From the NCBI RefSeq assembly GCF_000186245.1, contig NC_014935.1, positions 2,037,286 through 2,101,285 of the forward strand: a stretch of 64,000 nucleotides of DNA, in the 5' to 3' direction. Shown piece by piece: positions 1 to 6,902 of the stretch; the first letter of the stretch is position 1; each line of letters begins with the position of its first letter. This DNA is from Nitratifractor salsuginis DSM 16511 (GTDB lineage Bacteria > Campylobacterota > Campylobacteria > Campylobacterales > Sulfurovaceae). A model generated the notes under the pieces. The model was not told the origin of the DNA. It saw only the letters and a program-made list of their open reading frames with translations, and made no database searches. The position numbers were made by a program, and so were the translations under genes.

Positions 1-978
1 TGTCATCAGGCCACCGATGCTGTTACCCCAGAAAGCACTAGTGCTAGCACCTGTACCGGCAGTTTTCATACTGAAGTCACCGTCATTGACATAGGCAGCG
101 ATCAGGCTGGCATCGAAATCACCCCAGCTGGAACCGATCTTACCGGCGATACCGTAAGTGGCATCCTTGCCATTTGCGTCACCATCGACATAGACACCCT
201 GAAGACCCCAGTTGATACTGTCAACATTGCCAACGGCAGATGCCCAGAGAGACCACTCAGCATCACTACTCGTAGCACTGATTGCTTTGGGCAGATAATA
301 CGCAGAAGCGCTCAGAGTCGTATTGGCCAGAGACTTGTTGATGACTGCCAGCATATAGAGACCATCGATATCGCCATTTTCACCGATATGAATAGTTGTA
401 TCTTCATTCACTGCATTGGCAACATAGGCACCGACCAGAGTAGTATCCTGGATATCAGTGTTGGCGATTACGACACCCTCATAAGTGATATCCAGTACGC
501 CGGCATCGCGGTCAGACCATGCCCAGGGAGAAACCGCTTTGGGCAGAGCTTGGCGACCGGCTTTGATGGCTGTGTTGCCGAAGCTGTAGGTCAGGTAAGC
601 TTGAGAAACTTCAGCGGAAGTTGCATCAGATGCCACAACGGCTGCATTATCGGCGATATCAAAACCGAAATCGGTCCAACCGGCAACTTCAGCACCGAAG
701 CCGAAGCCGTAACCCAGTTGTTTCTCAACACCCAGTACTACACTAGTACTGAATTTGTTGTTTTCTTCATCACCAAAATCTACCTTGGTGTGATTCCACA
801 CAGGCATTCCGTTGACAATGCTCAGAGCGTCTCCGTCGAATGAGTTCGCCTCATAACGGAACCCGATCTGTCCCCAGAAATCTGCAGATGCGGGTGCTGC
901 AGGCTCTACGGGAGCGATATCGCCACCGGCGAAGATAATTGCGGAAGCTGCTACTGAGAGCAAAAGACCTTTTTTCAT
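1..978 (-). CDS. Outer-membrane porin, N-terminal part (3' end outside window)
   Basis: Read on the minus strand from an ATG at 978 preceded by an AAGGAG ribosome site, this frame stays open to the left edge, so the C-terminus is missing. The protein starts MKKGLLLSVAASAIIFAG, a typical signal peptide, then a short Ala/Pro-rich stretch and a long region of alternating polar and aromatic residues (for example FWGQIGFRYEANS, YGFGFGAEVAGWTDFGFD, AYLTYSFGNTAIKAGRQALP) like the beta-strands of a general porin. The 'KAGRQALPKA' type segment recalls OprD/major outer-membrane porins of Campylobacterota. It probably forms a passive diffusion channel. Its strong promoter fits an abundant envelope protein. 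The specific substrate cannot be told. Confidence 0.85.
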   Translation of the reverse strand, partial: MKKGLLLSVAASAIIFAGGDIAPVEPAAPASADFWGQIGFRYEANSFDGDALSIVNGMPVWNHTKVDFGDEENNKFSTSVVLGVEKQLGYGFGFGAEVAGWTDFGFDIADNAAVVASDATSAEVSQAYLTYSFGNTAIKAGRQALPKAVSPWAWSDRDAGVLDITYEGVVIANTDIQDTTLVGAYVANAVNEDTTIHIGENGDIDGLYMLAVINKSLANTTLSASAYYLPKAISATSSDAEWSLWASAVGNVDSINWGLQGVYVDGDANGKDATYGIAGKIGSSWGDFDASLIAAYVNDGDFSMKTAGTGASTSAFWGNSIGGLMT

Positions 979-1008
979 TTGAAACTCCTTGTTTTTAGTT
1001 ACAGCGAA

Positions 1009-1038
1009 AGTATAACACCATTTTCGATCTCCTGTCAA
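1009..1038 (-). promoter_or_regulatory. Sigma-70-type promoter of the porin gene
   Basis: On the minus strand TTGACA (1038-1033) and TATACT (1014-1009) are separated by 18 bp, followed by a short leader and an AAGGAG ribosome site before the porin ATG. This is among the closest matches to consensus in the window. Confidence 0.8.
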
Positions 1039-1209
1039 GGAAATTAACGGTATTCCAACTAAAAATAAACAAGAAATTAACAGACAAAGTTCAAAGAATC
1101 CATTATATGGGACTTTTGAGACATATTAAAAAATATACCCATATTGCTATTTATTGATTTTCCGATTAATCAAAGCAAAAATGTACTCTCATTTAAGGAC
1201 TCGGGTGGC

Positions 1210-1656
1210 TTACTTCTTTTTTTTGAGGAGTTTTTGGTTCTCGGGGTTGCTGAGAAGGGCTTCCATGGAATGTGCGGTTTCAGGGGCCTCAAGGGGAGAT
1301 GGCTCGGCGATGTTGATGGCGATGGGATATTCGCCCACGATCACCTGTTTGATCGCCAGCAGCGGCACCGTCACCAGGGCTCCGAAATTCTCCGGACCGA
1401 AGCCCGCCTCGAAGCTGAGCACCTCTTCATCGACACTGCTGCTCTCGAAAGTATAGTTGCTCAGAACAAAAAGCGAAAGCGGTGCCATCCGCTCGGCGAC
1501 CTCTTCGGGAAGAGGCGGCTCGAACTGCAGATACTCCACCTCCGCCGCCACGGCGAACTCGATCCCCTCCTCCAGGAGAAAGGCGATGGTCCGGTAGAGA
1601 TGCTCCCGCTGGATCTGCCGATAGGCTTCGGACTGGAAGGGGTCGTTCTTGGGCAT
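1210..1656 (-). CDS. SspB-like protein (possible ClpXP adaptor), function inferred
   Basis: This is a 148-residue acidic soluble protein starting MPKNDPFQSEAYRQIQREHL. The middle part, 'LSFEAGFGPENFGALVTVPL' followed by 'LAIKQVIVGEYP', resembles the core of SspB (E. coli 'VRFNARFGGIPRQVSVPLAA' then 'VLAIYAREN'). A preceding 'SLFVLSNYTF' strand lies at the matching distance. As in SspB, the C-terminal third is a low-complexity tail; it ends in four lysines, where SspB carries its ClpX-binding motif. SspB delivers ssrA-tagged proteins to ClpXP. The match is by eye only; a plain conserved hypothetical is the alternative. A minus-strand TATAAT at 1692-1687 lies upstream. Confidence 0.55.
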   Translation of the reverse strand: MPKNDPFQSEAYRQIQREHLYRTIAFLLEEGIEFAVAAEVEYLQFEPPLPEEVAERMAPLSLFVLSNYTFESSSVDEEVLSFEAGFGPENFGALVTVPLLAIKQVIVGEYPIAINIAEPSPLEAPETAHSMEALLSNPENQKLLKKKK

Positions 1657-1696
1657 GGGAGGTCCTTTTGCATTTCTTTTAGGCGTATTATACTCG

Positions 1697-1735
1697 GGAG
1701 TAACTAGAAACTAGTAACAAGTAACTAGAAATTTT
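1697..1735. repeat. Heptanucleotide array (AGTAACT/AGAAACT type)
   Basis: About five degenerate 7-bp units (GTAACTA, GAAACTA, GTAACAA, GTAACTA, GAAATTT) stand immediately upstream of the promoter of the SspB-like gene. It belongs to the window-wide family of 7-bp-period arrays. Confidence 0.7.
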
Positions 1736-1781
1736 AGTTTCTCCTACTTTGCCAAGTTTCATTCAAAAGAGGAAGCATATA

Positions 1782-1877
1782 TGATAGTTGGGAACTCTTG
1801 GTGGTTTCTCCCCGACGACAGTTTTTCGCCCTTTCTTCTTTGGGTTCGTTTCTCTTCTTCTTTGTGGCGAAACAAAG
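1782..1877. repeat. Dispersed pyrimidine-rich repeat, copy 1 (right end diverged)
   Basis: This segment shares 'CTTTGGGTTCGTTTCTCTTC' and the following 'TTCTTTGTGGCG' with copies at 2695-2785 and 6767-6877. Its left end (AACTCTTGGTGGT) also matches copy 3. The distal AAGAAGAAAGAAAGG arm present in the other copies is lost. It lies in the 392-bp gap between the SspB-like gene and the aminotransferase, which holds no gene. Confidence 0.75.
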
Positions 1878-1887
1878 ATCAAATCAA

Positions 1888-1996
1888 TTAGCAACCGAGT
1901 AATTGAGAATTGAAAATGGAGAATTATGGTTTGAGAAGAATTCAAAGGAAATAGTCTCAAAAAATCTTAGCACGTAGCACATAGCACTTAACACAG
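1888..1996. repeat. Two heptanucleotide arrays (AATTGAG and TAGCACA types)
   Basis: Around 1888-1925 units AATTGAG, AATTGAA, AATGGAG follow each other. Around 1966-1996 the units TAGCACG, TAGCACA, TAGCACT, TAACACA follow. Two different unit sequences sit within 100 bp, and both keep exact 7-bp phase. Confidence 0.7.
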
Positions 1997-2010
1997 CTCT
2001 ATTCTTGAGA

Positions 2011-2048
2011 CTTGAGGGGCGAAGCCCCGTGCTTGCGACTTGCGACTT
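2011..2048 (-). repeat. Stop-proximal GTCGCA/GGGGC-hairpin module, copy 1
   Basis: On the minus strand, the TAA of the aminotransferase is followed at once by AAGTCGCAAGTCGC, then AAGCACGGGGCTTCGCCCC (hairpin GGGGC-TTC-GCCCC, 2028-2016) and TCAAGTC. The same module follows the stops near 20515, 22484 and 56648. Confidence 0.75.
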
Positions 2049-2633
2049 TTAGACAATCTCCCAATCCTCCAAAACCCGAAACCCCATCATCGCATTCATC
2101 ACCGCCAGCGCTTCATACTCCCCGAGACTTGCGCAGGGGATCTCGGCGGGGATCAGCTTCCCCTCCACCAGCAGTCGTGCCCGGGTGGTGCCCTCCAGCA
2201 GAGGACGGGCGGGGGTGAACCAGCGTCCATCCCGGTAGAGGGCCAAATTGGCGATGGTGGTGTCGGTGAGCAGGCCGTCGCGGCAGAGCAGAAGCTCCTC
2301 CGCTTCGGGGTGCGCCGCTTTGAGCGCATCGAAAGAGCTCCGATCAGCATATTTGAAACGGTAATCATCCTGAAACTCCACCGAGGCGAAGCTCTTGGGC
2401 AGACGAAGGGTATAAGGCAGAAGCTCGACCTTCTCTATATATAATGTATAAAGCACCCTCGCCCGCCAGATCCCCTCTCCGGGAAGATCCCCAAGAAAAT
2501 CGGCCAGATCCAGCTCCTCCTCCGCCCCGAAAAGCTCCCGACGGCTCCGGTTGAAGCGGCGGTTGTGCCAGAGAAGGTTCTGAACCTCACCCCCCTCGAT
2601 ACGCAAGGTTTCCAAAAGTAGAGGAGTTTTCAT
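2049..2633 (-). CDS. Aminotransferase class IV family protein (4-amino-4-deoxychorismate-lyase-like)
   Basis: This 194-residue protein has the class IV PLP-enzyme pattern. 'YRFKYADRSSFDAL' contains the probable PLP-binding lysine, and 'EELLLCRDGLLTDTTIANLA' followed by 'PLLEGTTRARLL' is the substrate and cofactor half typical of PabC/BCAT proteins. It is shorter than PabC (about 270 residues) because the N-terminal domain is reduced, as in a group of bacterial proteins annotated only as class IV aminotransferase. A role in p-aminobenzoate/folate synthesis is likely but no pabA or pabB lies beside it. The stop codon abuts a dispersed repeat module. Confidence 0.85.
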   Translation of the reverse strand: MKTPLLLETLRIEGGEVQNLLWHNRRFNRSRRELFGAEEELDLADFLGDLPGEGIWRARVLYTLYIEKVELLPYTLRLPKSFASVEFQDDYRFKYADRSSFDALKAAHPEAEELLLCRDGLLTDTTIANLALYRDGRWFTPARPLLEGTTRARLLVEGKLIPAEIPCASLGEYEALAVMNAMMGFRVLEDWEIV

Positions 2634-2694
2634 ACGCTCAAACCGCTTAACTTAGGCAAACAAAAGCTCCAATCAAATTTGGGGGTATCAATTT

Positions 2695-2785
2695 GACGAC
2701 AGTTCTTCGCCCTTTCTTCTTTCTTTGGGTTCGTTTCTCTTCTTCTTTGTGGCGAAATAAAGAAGAAAGAAAGGAACAAAGAAGC
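2695..2785. repeat. Dispersed pyrimidine-rich repeat, copy 2
   Basis: This copy is near-identical to 6788-6877 over its core. It carries an inverted repeat, TTCTTCTTTG and CAAAGAAGAA-like arms around GTGGCGAAAT, so either strand can fold into a hairpin. It fills the gap between the aminotransferase start and the phosphate-transporter stop (2634-2856), where I see no gene. Confidence 0.8.
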
Positions 2786-2856
2786 AGGAATGGAAGAGAG
2801 GATTTTTACGTAAGAAGTAATTTTGCAAACGACTTTTGGGAACAAGCTCAAAGGGG

Positions 2857-4446
2857 TCAGAGCATCGCCCCTTTGATGATATAGAAGATCAATGCCGAAA
2901 CCACAGCGGCAGCAGGCACGGTGATGACCCAGGCGGCGACGATCTTCTTGACGGCGCTGCGCTGAACGTAGCGGGTTTTATAGACCCGTTTGAGAGCCTT
3001 GGTCTCGGCCTTAAGCTCCTTCTCCATACCCTCGATGGCTTCGAAGAGATGGACGATGCGCTCATAGTCGGCGTGGGATTTCTCCTCTTTGGCCTCCAGG
3101 GACTTGAGCTCCTCTTTCAGAGCGGAGAGTTTGCGCTTGAGGGCTTCGATCTTCTCACGCTCCTCTTTGATGCGATACTGCAGGCGCTGGGTGCGGTCGA
3201 GCCACTCCCGCAAAAAGCCCACACCGAAGACCCCGCCCAGGGCGATGTGGGTGGAGCTGACCGGCAAGCCCAGCTGCGATGCGATGATGACGGTGATGGC
3301 CGCCGCCAGAGCGATAGAGAAGGCCCGCGCCTGATCGAGCTCGGTGATTTCGCTGCCGACGGTTTTGATGAGCTTGGGGCCGTAGAGGGCCAGCCCCAGG
3401 GAGATCCCCAGAGCACCGATCAGCATCACCCAAAGGGGGATCGCCGCCTTGGTAGAGACAGCGGAGTGGGCCAGGGCGTCGTAGATCCCCGCCAGGGGGC
3501 CGACGGCGTTGGCCACGTCGTTGGCGCCGTGGGCGAAGCTCAGCAGAGCCGCGGCAAAGATGAGGGGAATGGTAAAGAGGCGATTGACGCTCTCCCGCTC
3601 GTCACTGACCAGATGGGCATATTTGGCGATCGCCTTTTTGACGCCGAAGAAGATCGCGATCGCTCCCAGCACGCCGATTGCCGCCGCGGTGGGGAAGCCC
3701 AGCTTGACCAGGTGCTTAAGCCCCTTCATAATGAGATAGGTGATGAAAGCCCAGCCCATCACCGCCACATAGAGGGGGACCATCTTCATCGCGGCGGCTT
3801 TAGTGTCCTTTTGGTAAAAGATGGTCTTTTTGATGGCGTAGAGGAAACCCGCGGCGATGAGGCCGCCCAGGATCGGGGAGATGATCCAGCTGGCGACGAT
3901 CTTGCCCATCGTTCCCCAGTGGACGATGGCGAAGCTACCGGCGGCGGCGATCCCGCCCCCCATCACTCCGCCCACGATGGAGTGGGTGGTGGAGACAGGG
4001 GCCTTGAGCCAGGTGGCCAGGTTGAGCCAGAGGGCAGCCGCCAGCAGCGCGGCGGTCATCGCCCAGACGAAATACTCGGGCTGAGCGAAGGCGGCCGGAT
4101 CGATGATCCCTTTTTTGATGGTGCCGGTGACATCCGCTCCGGCGATGAGCGCTCCCGCCGATTCAAAAATCGCCGCCAGGATCACCGCTCCCATCATCGA
4201 CAGGGCTTTGGAGCCCACCGCCGGACCAACGTTGTTGGCCACATCGTTGGCCCCGATGTTCATCGCCATATAGGCGCCGAAGACCGCGGCAACGGCCAGG
4301 AAGGGGTTGCCGGGGATCTTGTTCCAGGTTGCCAGCAGCACCAGGGCCATGAAGATCAGGGAGAGGCCCAACTTCAGAAAGTCGTTCCGGGTCTTCTTGG
4401 CCGTCTTTTTCTGGATCTTTTCGAAGGTGTTGATTTCCACCGTCAT
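2857..4446 (-). CDS. pit: Inorganic phosphate transporter, PiT/PHO4 family
   Basis: This 529-residue inner-membrane carrier has both PiT signature repeats, 'MNIGANDVANNVGPAVGSK' near the N-terminus and 'FAHGANDVANAVGPLAGIY' after the middle, plus about ten hydrophobic spans. Between the last two spans lies a long charged coiled-coil loop (REEREKIEALKRKLSALK onward), predicted cytoplasmic, an elaboration seen in some bacterial PiT proteins. It imports phosphate with H+ or Na+. The start is uncertain: AAAGGA touches the ATG at 4446, while a GTG two codons later (4440) has normal spacing. It is divergent from a PhoB/PhoR-like pair, with direct repeats between them. Confidence 0.93.
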   Translation of the reverse strand: MTVEINTFEKIQKKTAKKTRNDFLKLGLSLIFMALVLLATWNKIPGNPFLAVAAVFGAYMAMNIGANDVANNVGPAVGSKALSMMGAVILAAIFESAGALIAGADVTGTIKKGIIDPAAFAQPEYFVWAMTAALLAAALWLNLATWLKAPVSTTHSIVGGVMGGGIAAAGSFAIVHWGTMGKIVASWIISPILGGLIAAGFLYAIKKTIFYQKDTKAAAMKMVPLYVAVMGWAFITYLIMKGLKHLVKLGFPTAAAIGVLGAIAIFFGVKKAIAKYAHLVSDERESVNRLFTIPLIFAAALLSFAHGANDVANAVGPLAGIYDALAHSAVSTKAAIPLWVMLIGALGISLGLALYGPKLIKTVGSEITELDQARAFSIALAAAITVIIASQLGLPVSSTHIALGGVFGVGFLREWLDRTQRLQYRIKEEREKIEALKRKLSALKEELKSLEAKEEKSHADYERIVHLFEAIEGMEKELKAETKALKRVYKTRYVQRSAVKKIVAAWVITVPAAAVVSALIFYIIKGAML

Positions 4447-4514
4447 TCCTTTGGGATGAAGTCGATAAACAAGGCTATGGTATCAAAGCTAGCTTTACAC
4501 CCCATTGAAAGCCC

Positions 4515-4533
4515 TGTTACCGTTTTGTTACCG
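4515..4533 (+). promoter_or_regulatory. Direct repeat TGTTACCG, 11-bp period (PhoB/OmpR-type box)
   Basis: TGTTACCG occurs at 4515-4522 and again at 4526-4533, an 11-bp repeat of the kind bound in tandem by OmpR/PhoB-family regulators. It lies in the 162-bp gap between the divergent phosphate transporter and response regulator. A TATGAT candidate -10 for the regulator gene is at 4559-4564. Which of the two genes it serves is not clear. Confidence 0.55.
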
Positions 4534-4608
4534 TCGGGGCGGATCCTATCCGTTCCGTTATGATAAGATTCGTATCAGAGTCACACACCGGGATACGAGA
4601 GAAGATTT

Positions 4609-5286
4609 ATGGAGCGAAGACCCCTCATTCTCATCATCGAAGACGAAGAGGATATCCTCGAACTGGAGGAGTTTCATCTCCAAAACGCCGGGTTTGAGAC
4701 GATGGGGTTCCTCTCTTCCAGAGGGGTCCGGCAGGCATTGGAAGAGGAAGAGGTAGCCCTGATGGTCGTCGACCGCAACCTCCCCGGCGAAGAGGGGAGC
4801 GAACTGATCGCGGCTCTGCGCCGGGAGGGCTTCGGCCTGCCGGTGATCTTCGTCACCGCCAAAGACCGGGACGAAGATGTGGAAGAGGGCTTTAGGTGCG
4901 GCGGTGACGACTATCTGCGCAAACCCTTCAATATGAACGAGCTGGTCTGGCGGGTCAAAGCCCTGCTGCGCCGCGGCCAAGCCTCGGAGGAGGAGATCCT
5001 CCGCCACCGCGCGTTGAAGATGGATCTGCCGGCACGCCGGATCGAACTGGAGGGGGAGGAGCTGAGCCTCACCCGGCTCGAATTCGAGCTCCTGCGCTAT
5101 TTCCTGGAAAACCCCGGCCGGGTCATCAGCCGCGAAGAGCTCCTCGATGAAGTCTGGGATGATAGCGGGGAGCGCGGAGAGAAAACGGTCAACGTCGCCG
5201 TCAACCGCCTCAAGAAGAAGATCGAACGCGACCCCGAAGCCCCCACCATCGAAGCGGTCAGAGGGGCGGGATACCGTCTATGCTGA
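4609..5286 (+). CDS. OmpR/PhoB-family response regulator
   Basis: This 225-residue protein has an N-terminal receiver domain: acidic cluster 'IIEDEED' at 10-15, phospho-acceptor D55 in 'VVDRNLPGEEG', T83 and K105. From about residue 125 follows a winged-helix DNA-binding domain ('LSLTRLEFELLRYFLENPGR', 'REELLDEVWDD', 'NRLKKKIE...IEAVRGAGYRL'). It overlaps the kinase gene by 7 bp and should be phosphorylated by it. Position opposite a PiT phosphate transporter suggests phosphate-responsive control like PhoB, which is inference; osmotic or metal sensing remains possible. Confidence 0.93.
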   Translation: MERRPLILIIEDEEDILELEEFHLQNAGFETMGFLSSRGVRQALEEEEVALMVVDRNLPGEEGSELIAALRREGFGLPVIFVTAKDRDEDVEEGFRCGGDDYLRKPFNMNELVWRVKALLRRGQASEEEILRHRALKMDLPARRIELEGEELSLTRLEFELLRYFLENPGRVISREELLDEVWDDSGERGEKTVNVAVNRLKKKIERDPEAPTIEAVRGAGYRLC

Positions 5287-6695
5287 AGCTCTCCCAACTC
5301 TTCTTCCGCCGGAGTGCGTTGATCCTGACGGTGACCTTCATCCTGGCGGCGCTTACCGGTTACTACCTCCTGCGGCAAATGGAGATCGACACCCACGCGC
5401 GTATGCTGCGCAACAGCCTGACGATCCTCGAGCAGGAGCTCCAAACCCTCCCTCCCGCGAAGATCCCCGCCACCCTGCGCACCATCCACCAAAAGACCGG
5501 CATCCGCATCACCGTCATCGCCCCCGACGGAAAGGTGCTCTTTGAGAGCAACCGCTCTCCCGTGGGGATGGAGAACCACGCCACCCGCCCCGAGATCCTC
5601 CAGGCCAAAAAATCGGGATGGGGCGAAGCGGTGCGCCACTCGGCCACTCTGGATGAGGACCTCCTCTATATCGCCCACCGGGAGGGCGACTCCTACCTCA
5701 GAACCGCCTACTCCCTGGAGCGCATCCACCGTCAGCTCCTACAGCTCTGGCTCAAAGCCCTGGGCTTTTTCGCCCTGATCCTTCTGCTGATTCTCGCCCT
5801 GAGCCTCCGGCTCAATCGCCGAATCCAGGGCGACAGCGACCGCCTCCGCCGCTCCCTGGAGCAGCTATTGGAAAAAAATTACGACGCCGAGATCGATACG
5901 GTCGAGTGCTGCAAAGAGTTCGCCCAGATCCGCAAGATGCTCCGGAAGGTCTCCAAAAAATTGGCGAAACGGGAGCGCCAAAAGGCCAAATACACCAAAA
6001 AACTCAAAACCCTCACCCGGCGCCAGAGCGACATCATCTCCGCCATCAGCCACGAATTCAAAAACCCCGTCGCCGCCATTATGGGCTACGCCCAGACCCT
6101 CCGGGAGAGCCGAAACCTCGATCCCCAGATCCGGGAGCGTTTTTTGGAGAAGATCCACAGCAACGCCGAGAAGATTTCGGCGATGATCGACCGCCTATCC
6201 CTCGCCATCCGCCTGGAGAACCGGGGCTTCACCCCCAAGCGCAACCGTTTCCCCCTCTCTCAAGTCATCAGCTCCGTGCGGGAGACCCTGCTGCAGAAAT
6301 ACCCGGGCCGGGAGATTGTTTTGGAGTGTGAACCCGTCGAGCTGGAAGCCGACCGGGATATGATCGAGCAGGCGGTAATGAACCTGATAGAAAATGCCCT
6401 GAAATACTCCGCTGACAAGGTGATCGTCCGCTGTGATGCCGAAAAACTGGAGGTGATCGACCGGGGAGAAGGGATCGAGCCTGGAGACCTGGAAAAGATC
6501 ACCAAAAAATTCTACCGCGTCGACCGCCTCAGCTGGAACAACTCCATCGGCGTAGGCCTCTACATCGTCAAATACATCCTCCGCCTCCACGGAACGGAGC
6601 TCGAAATACGCAGCGTCCCCGGAGAGGGGTCGGTCTTTGGGTTTTCACTGCGGGGGATGAAAGAGAGGAATGAGAAACTAGAAACTAGAAACTAG
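5280..6695 (+). CDS. Membrane sensor histidine kinase (PhoR-like)
   Basis: 471 residues. Two membrane spans (about 11-31 and 158-176) bracket a 125-residue periplasmic sensor region. A linker with coiled-coil character follows, then the dimerisation box with H258 in 'AISHEFKNPVAAIMGYA', N-box 'MNLIENALKYS' (367-377), G1 'DRGEGIEPGD' (394-403) and G2 'IGVGLYIVKYILRLHG'. It is the partner of the regulator it overlaps. The final residues (NEKLETRN) and the TAG stop are read from a 7-bp array (AGAAACT repeated), so the native C-terminus has probably been replaced by repeat DNA. An intrinsic terminator follows. Confidence 0.93.
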   Translation: MLKLSQLFFRRSALILTVTFILAALTGYYLLRQMEIDTHARMLRNSLTILEQELQTLPPAKIPATLRTIHQKTGIRITVIAPDGKVLFESNRSPVGMENHATRPEILQAKKSGWGEAVRHSATLDEDLLYIAHREGDSYLRTAYSLERIHRQLLQLWLKALGFFALILLLILALSLRLNRRIQGDSDRLRRSLEQLLEKNYDAEIDTVECCKEFAQIRKMLRKVSKKLAKRERQKAKYTKKLKTLTRRQSDIISAISHEFKNPVAAIMGYAQTLRESRNLDPQIRERFLEKIHSNAEKISAMIDRLSLAIRLENRGFTPKRNRFPLSQVISSVRETLLQKYPGREIVLECEPVELEADRDMIEQAVMNLIENALKYSADKVIVRCDAEKLEVIDRGEGIEPGDLEKITKKFYRVDRLSWNNSIGVGLYIVKYILRLHGTELEIRSVPGEGSVFGFSLRGMKERNEKLETRN

Positions 6696-6700
6696 AAATT
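6671..6700. repeat. Heptanucleotide array (AGAAACT) at the 3' end of the kinase gene
   Basis: Units AGAAACT, AGAAACT, AGAAACT, AGAAATT run in exact 7-bp phase through the last codons and stop codon of the kinase gene. Confidence 0.8.
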
Positions 6701-6707
6701 TTGGTTT

Positions 6708-6731
6708 GCGTTGCTTTGCAACGCTTTTTTT
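6708..6731 (+). terminator. Intrinsic terminator, GCGTTGC module copy 1
   Basis: Perfect stem GCGTTGC / GCAACGC with TTT loop followed by seven T, 13 bp after the kinase stop. The same stem occurs at 20671-20694, 22640-22663 and 29475-29496, each after a gene end. Confidence 0.85.
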
Positions 6732-6766
6732 AAAAATAGGAAGTCTATAAGCAGATAAAACAGCTC

Positions 6767-6877
6767 AAACTCTTGGTAGTCTCTAGCGGACGTCAGTGCA
6801 TCGCCTTTTCTTCTTTCTTTGGGTTCGTTTCTCTTCTTCTTTGTGGCGGAACAAAGAAGAAAGAAAGGAACAGAGGA
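6767..6877. repeat. Dispersed pyrimidine-rich repeat, copy 3
   Basis: This is the third copy of the repeat seen at 1782 and 2695, here in the gap between the convergent kinase and MltB genes. It contains the inverted repeat TTCTTCTTTG-TGGCGGAA-CAAAGAAGAA. Its left part (AACTCTTGGTAGT) matches copy 1. Confidence 0.8.
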
Positions 6878-6902
6878 GAACCGAGCGTCGGAAATTAGCG
6901 GC

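Noticed and set aside
2836..4563. Long open frame antisense to the phosphate transporter (575 codons)
   Set aside because: It lacks a ribosome site and domain, and its Gly/Asp/His-rich composition is that of the complementary frame of a GC-rich gene.
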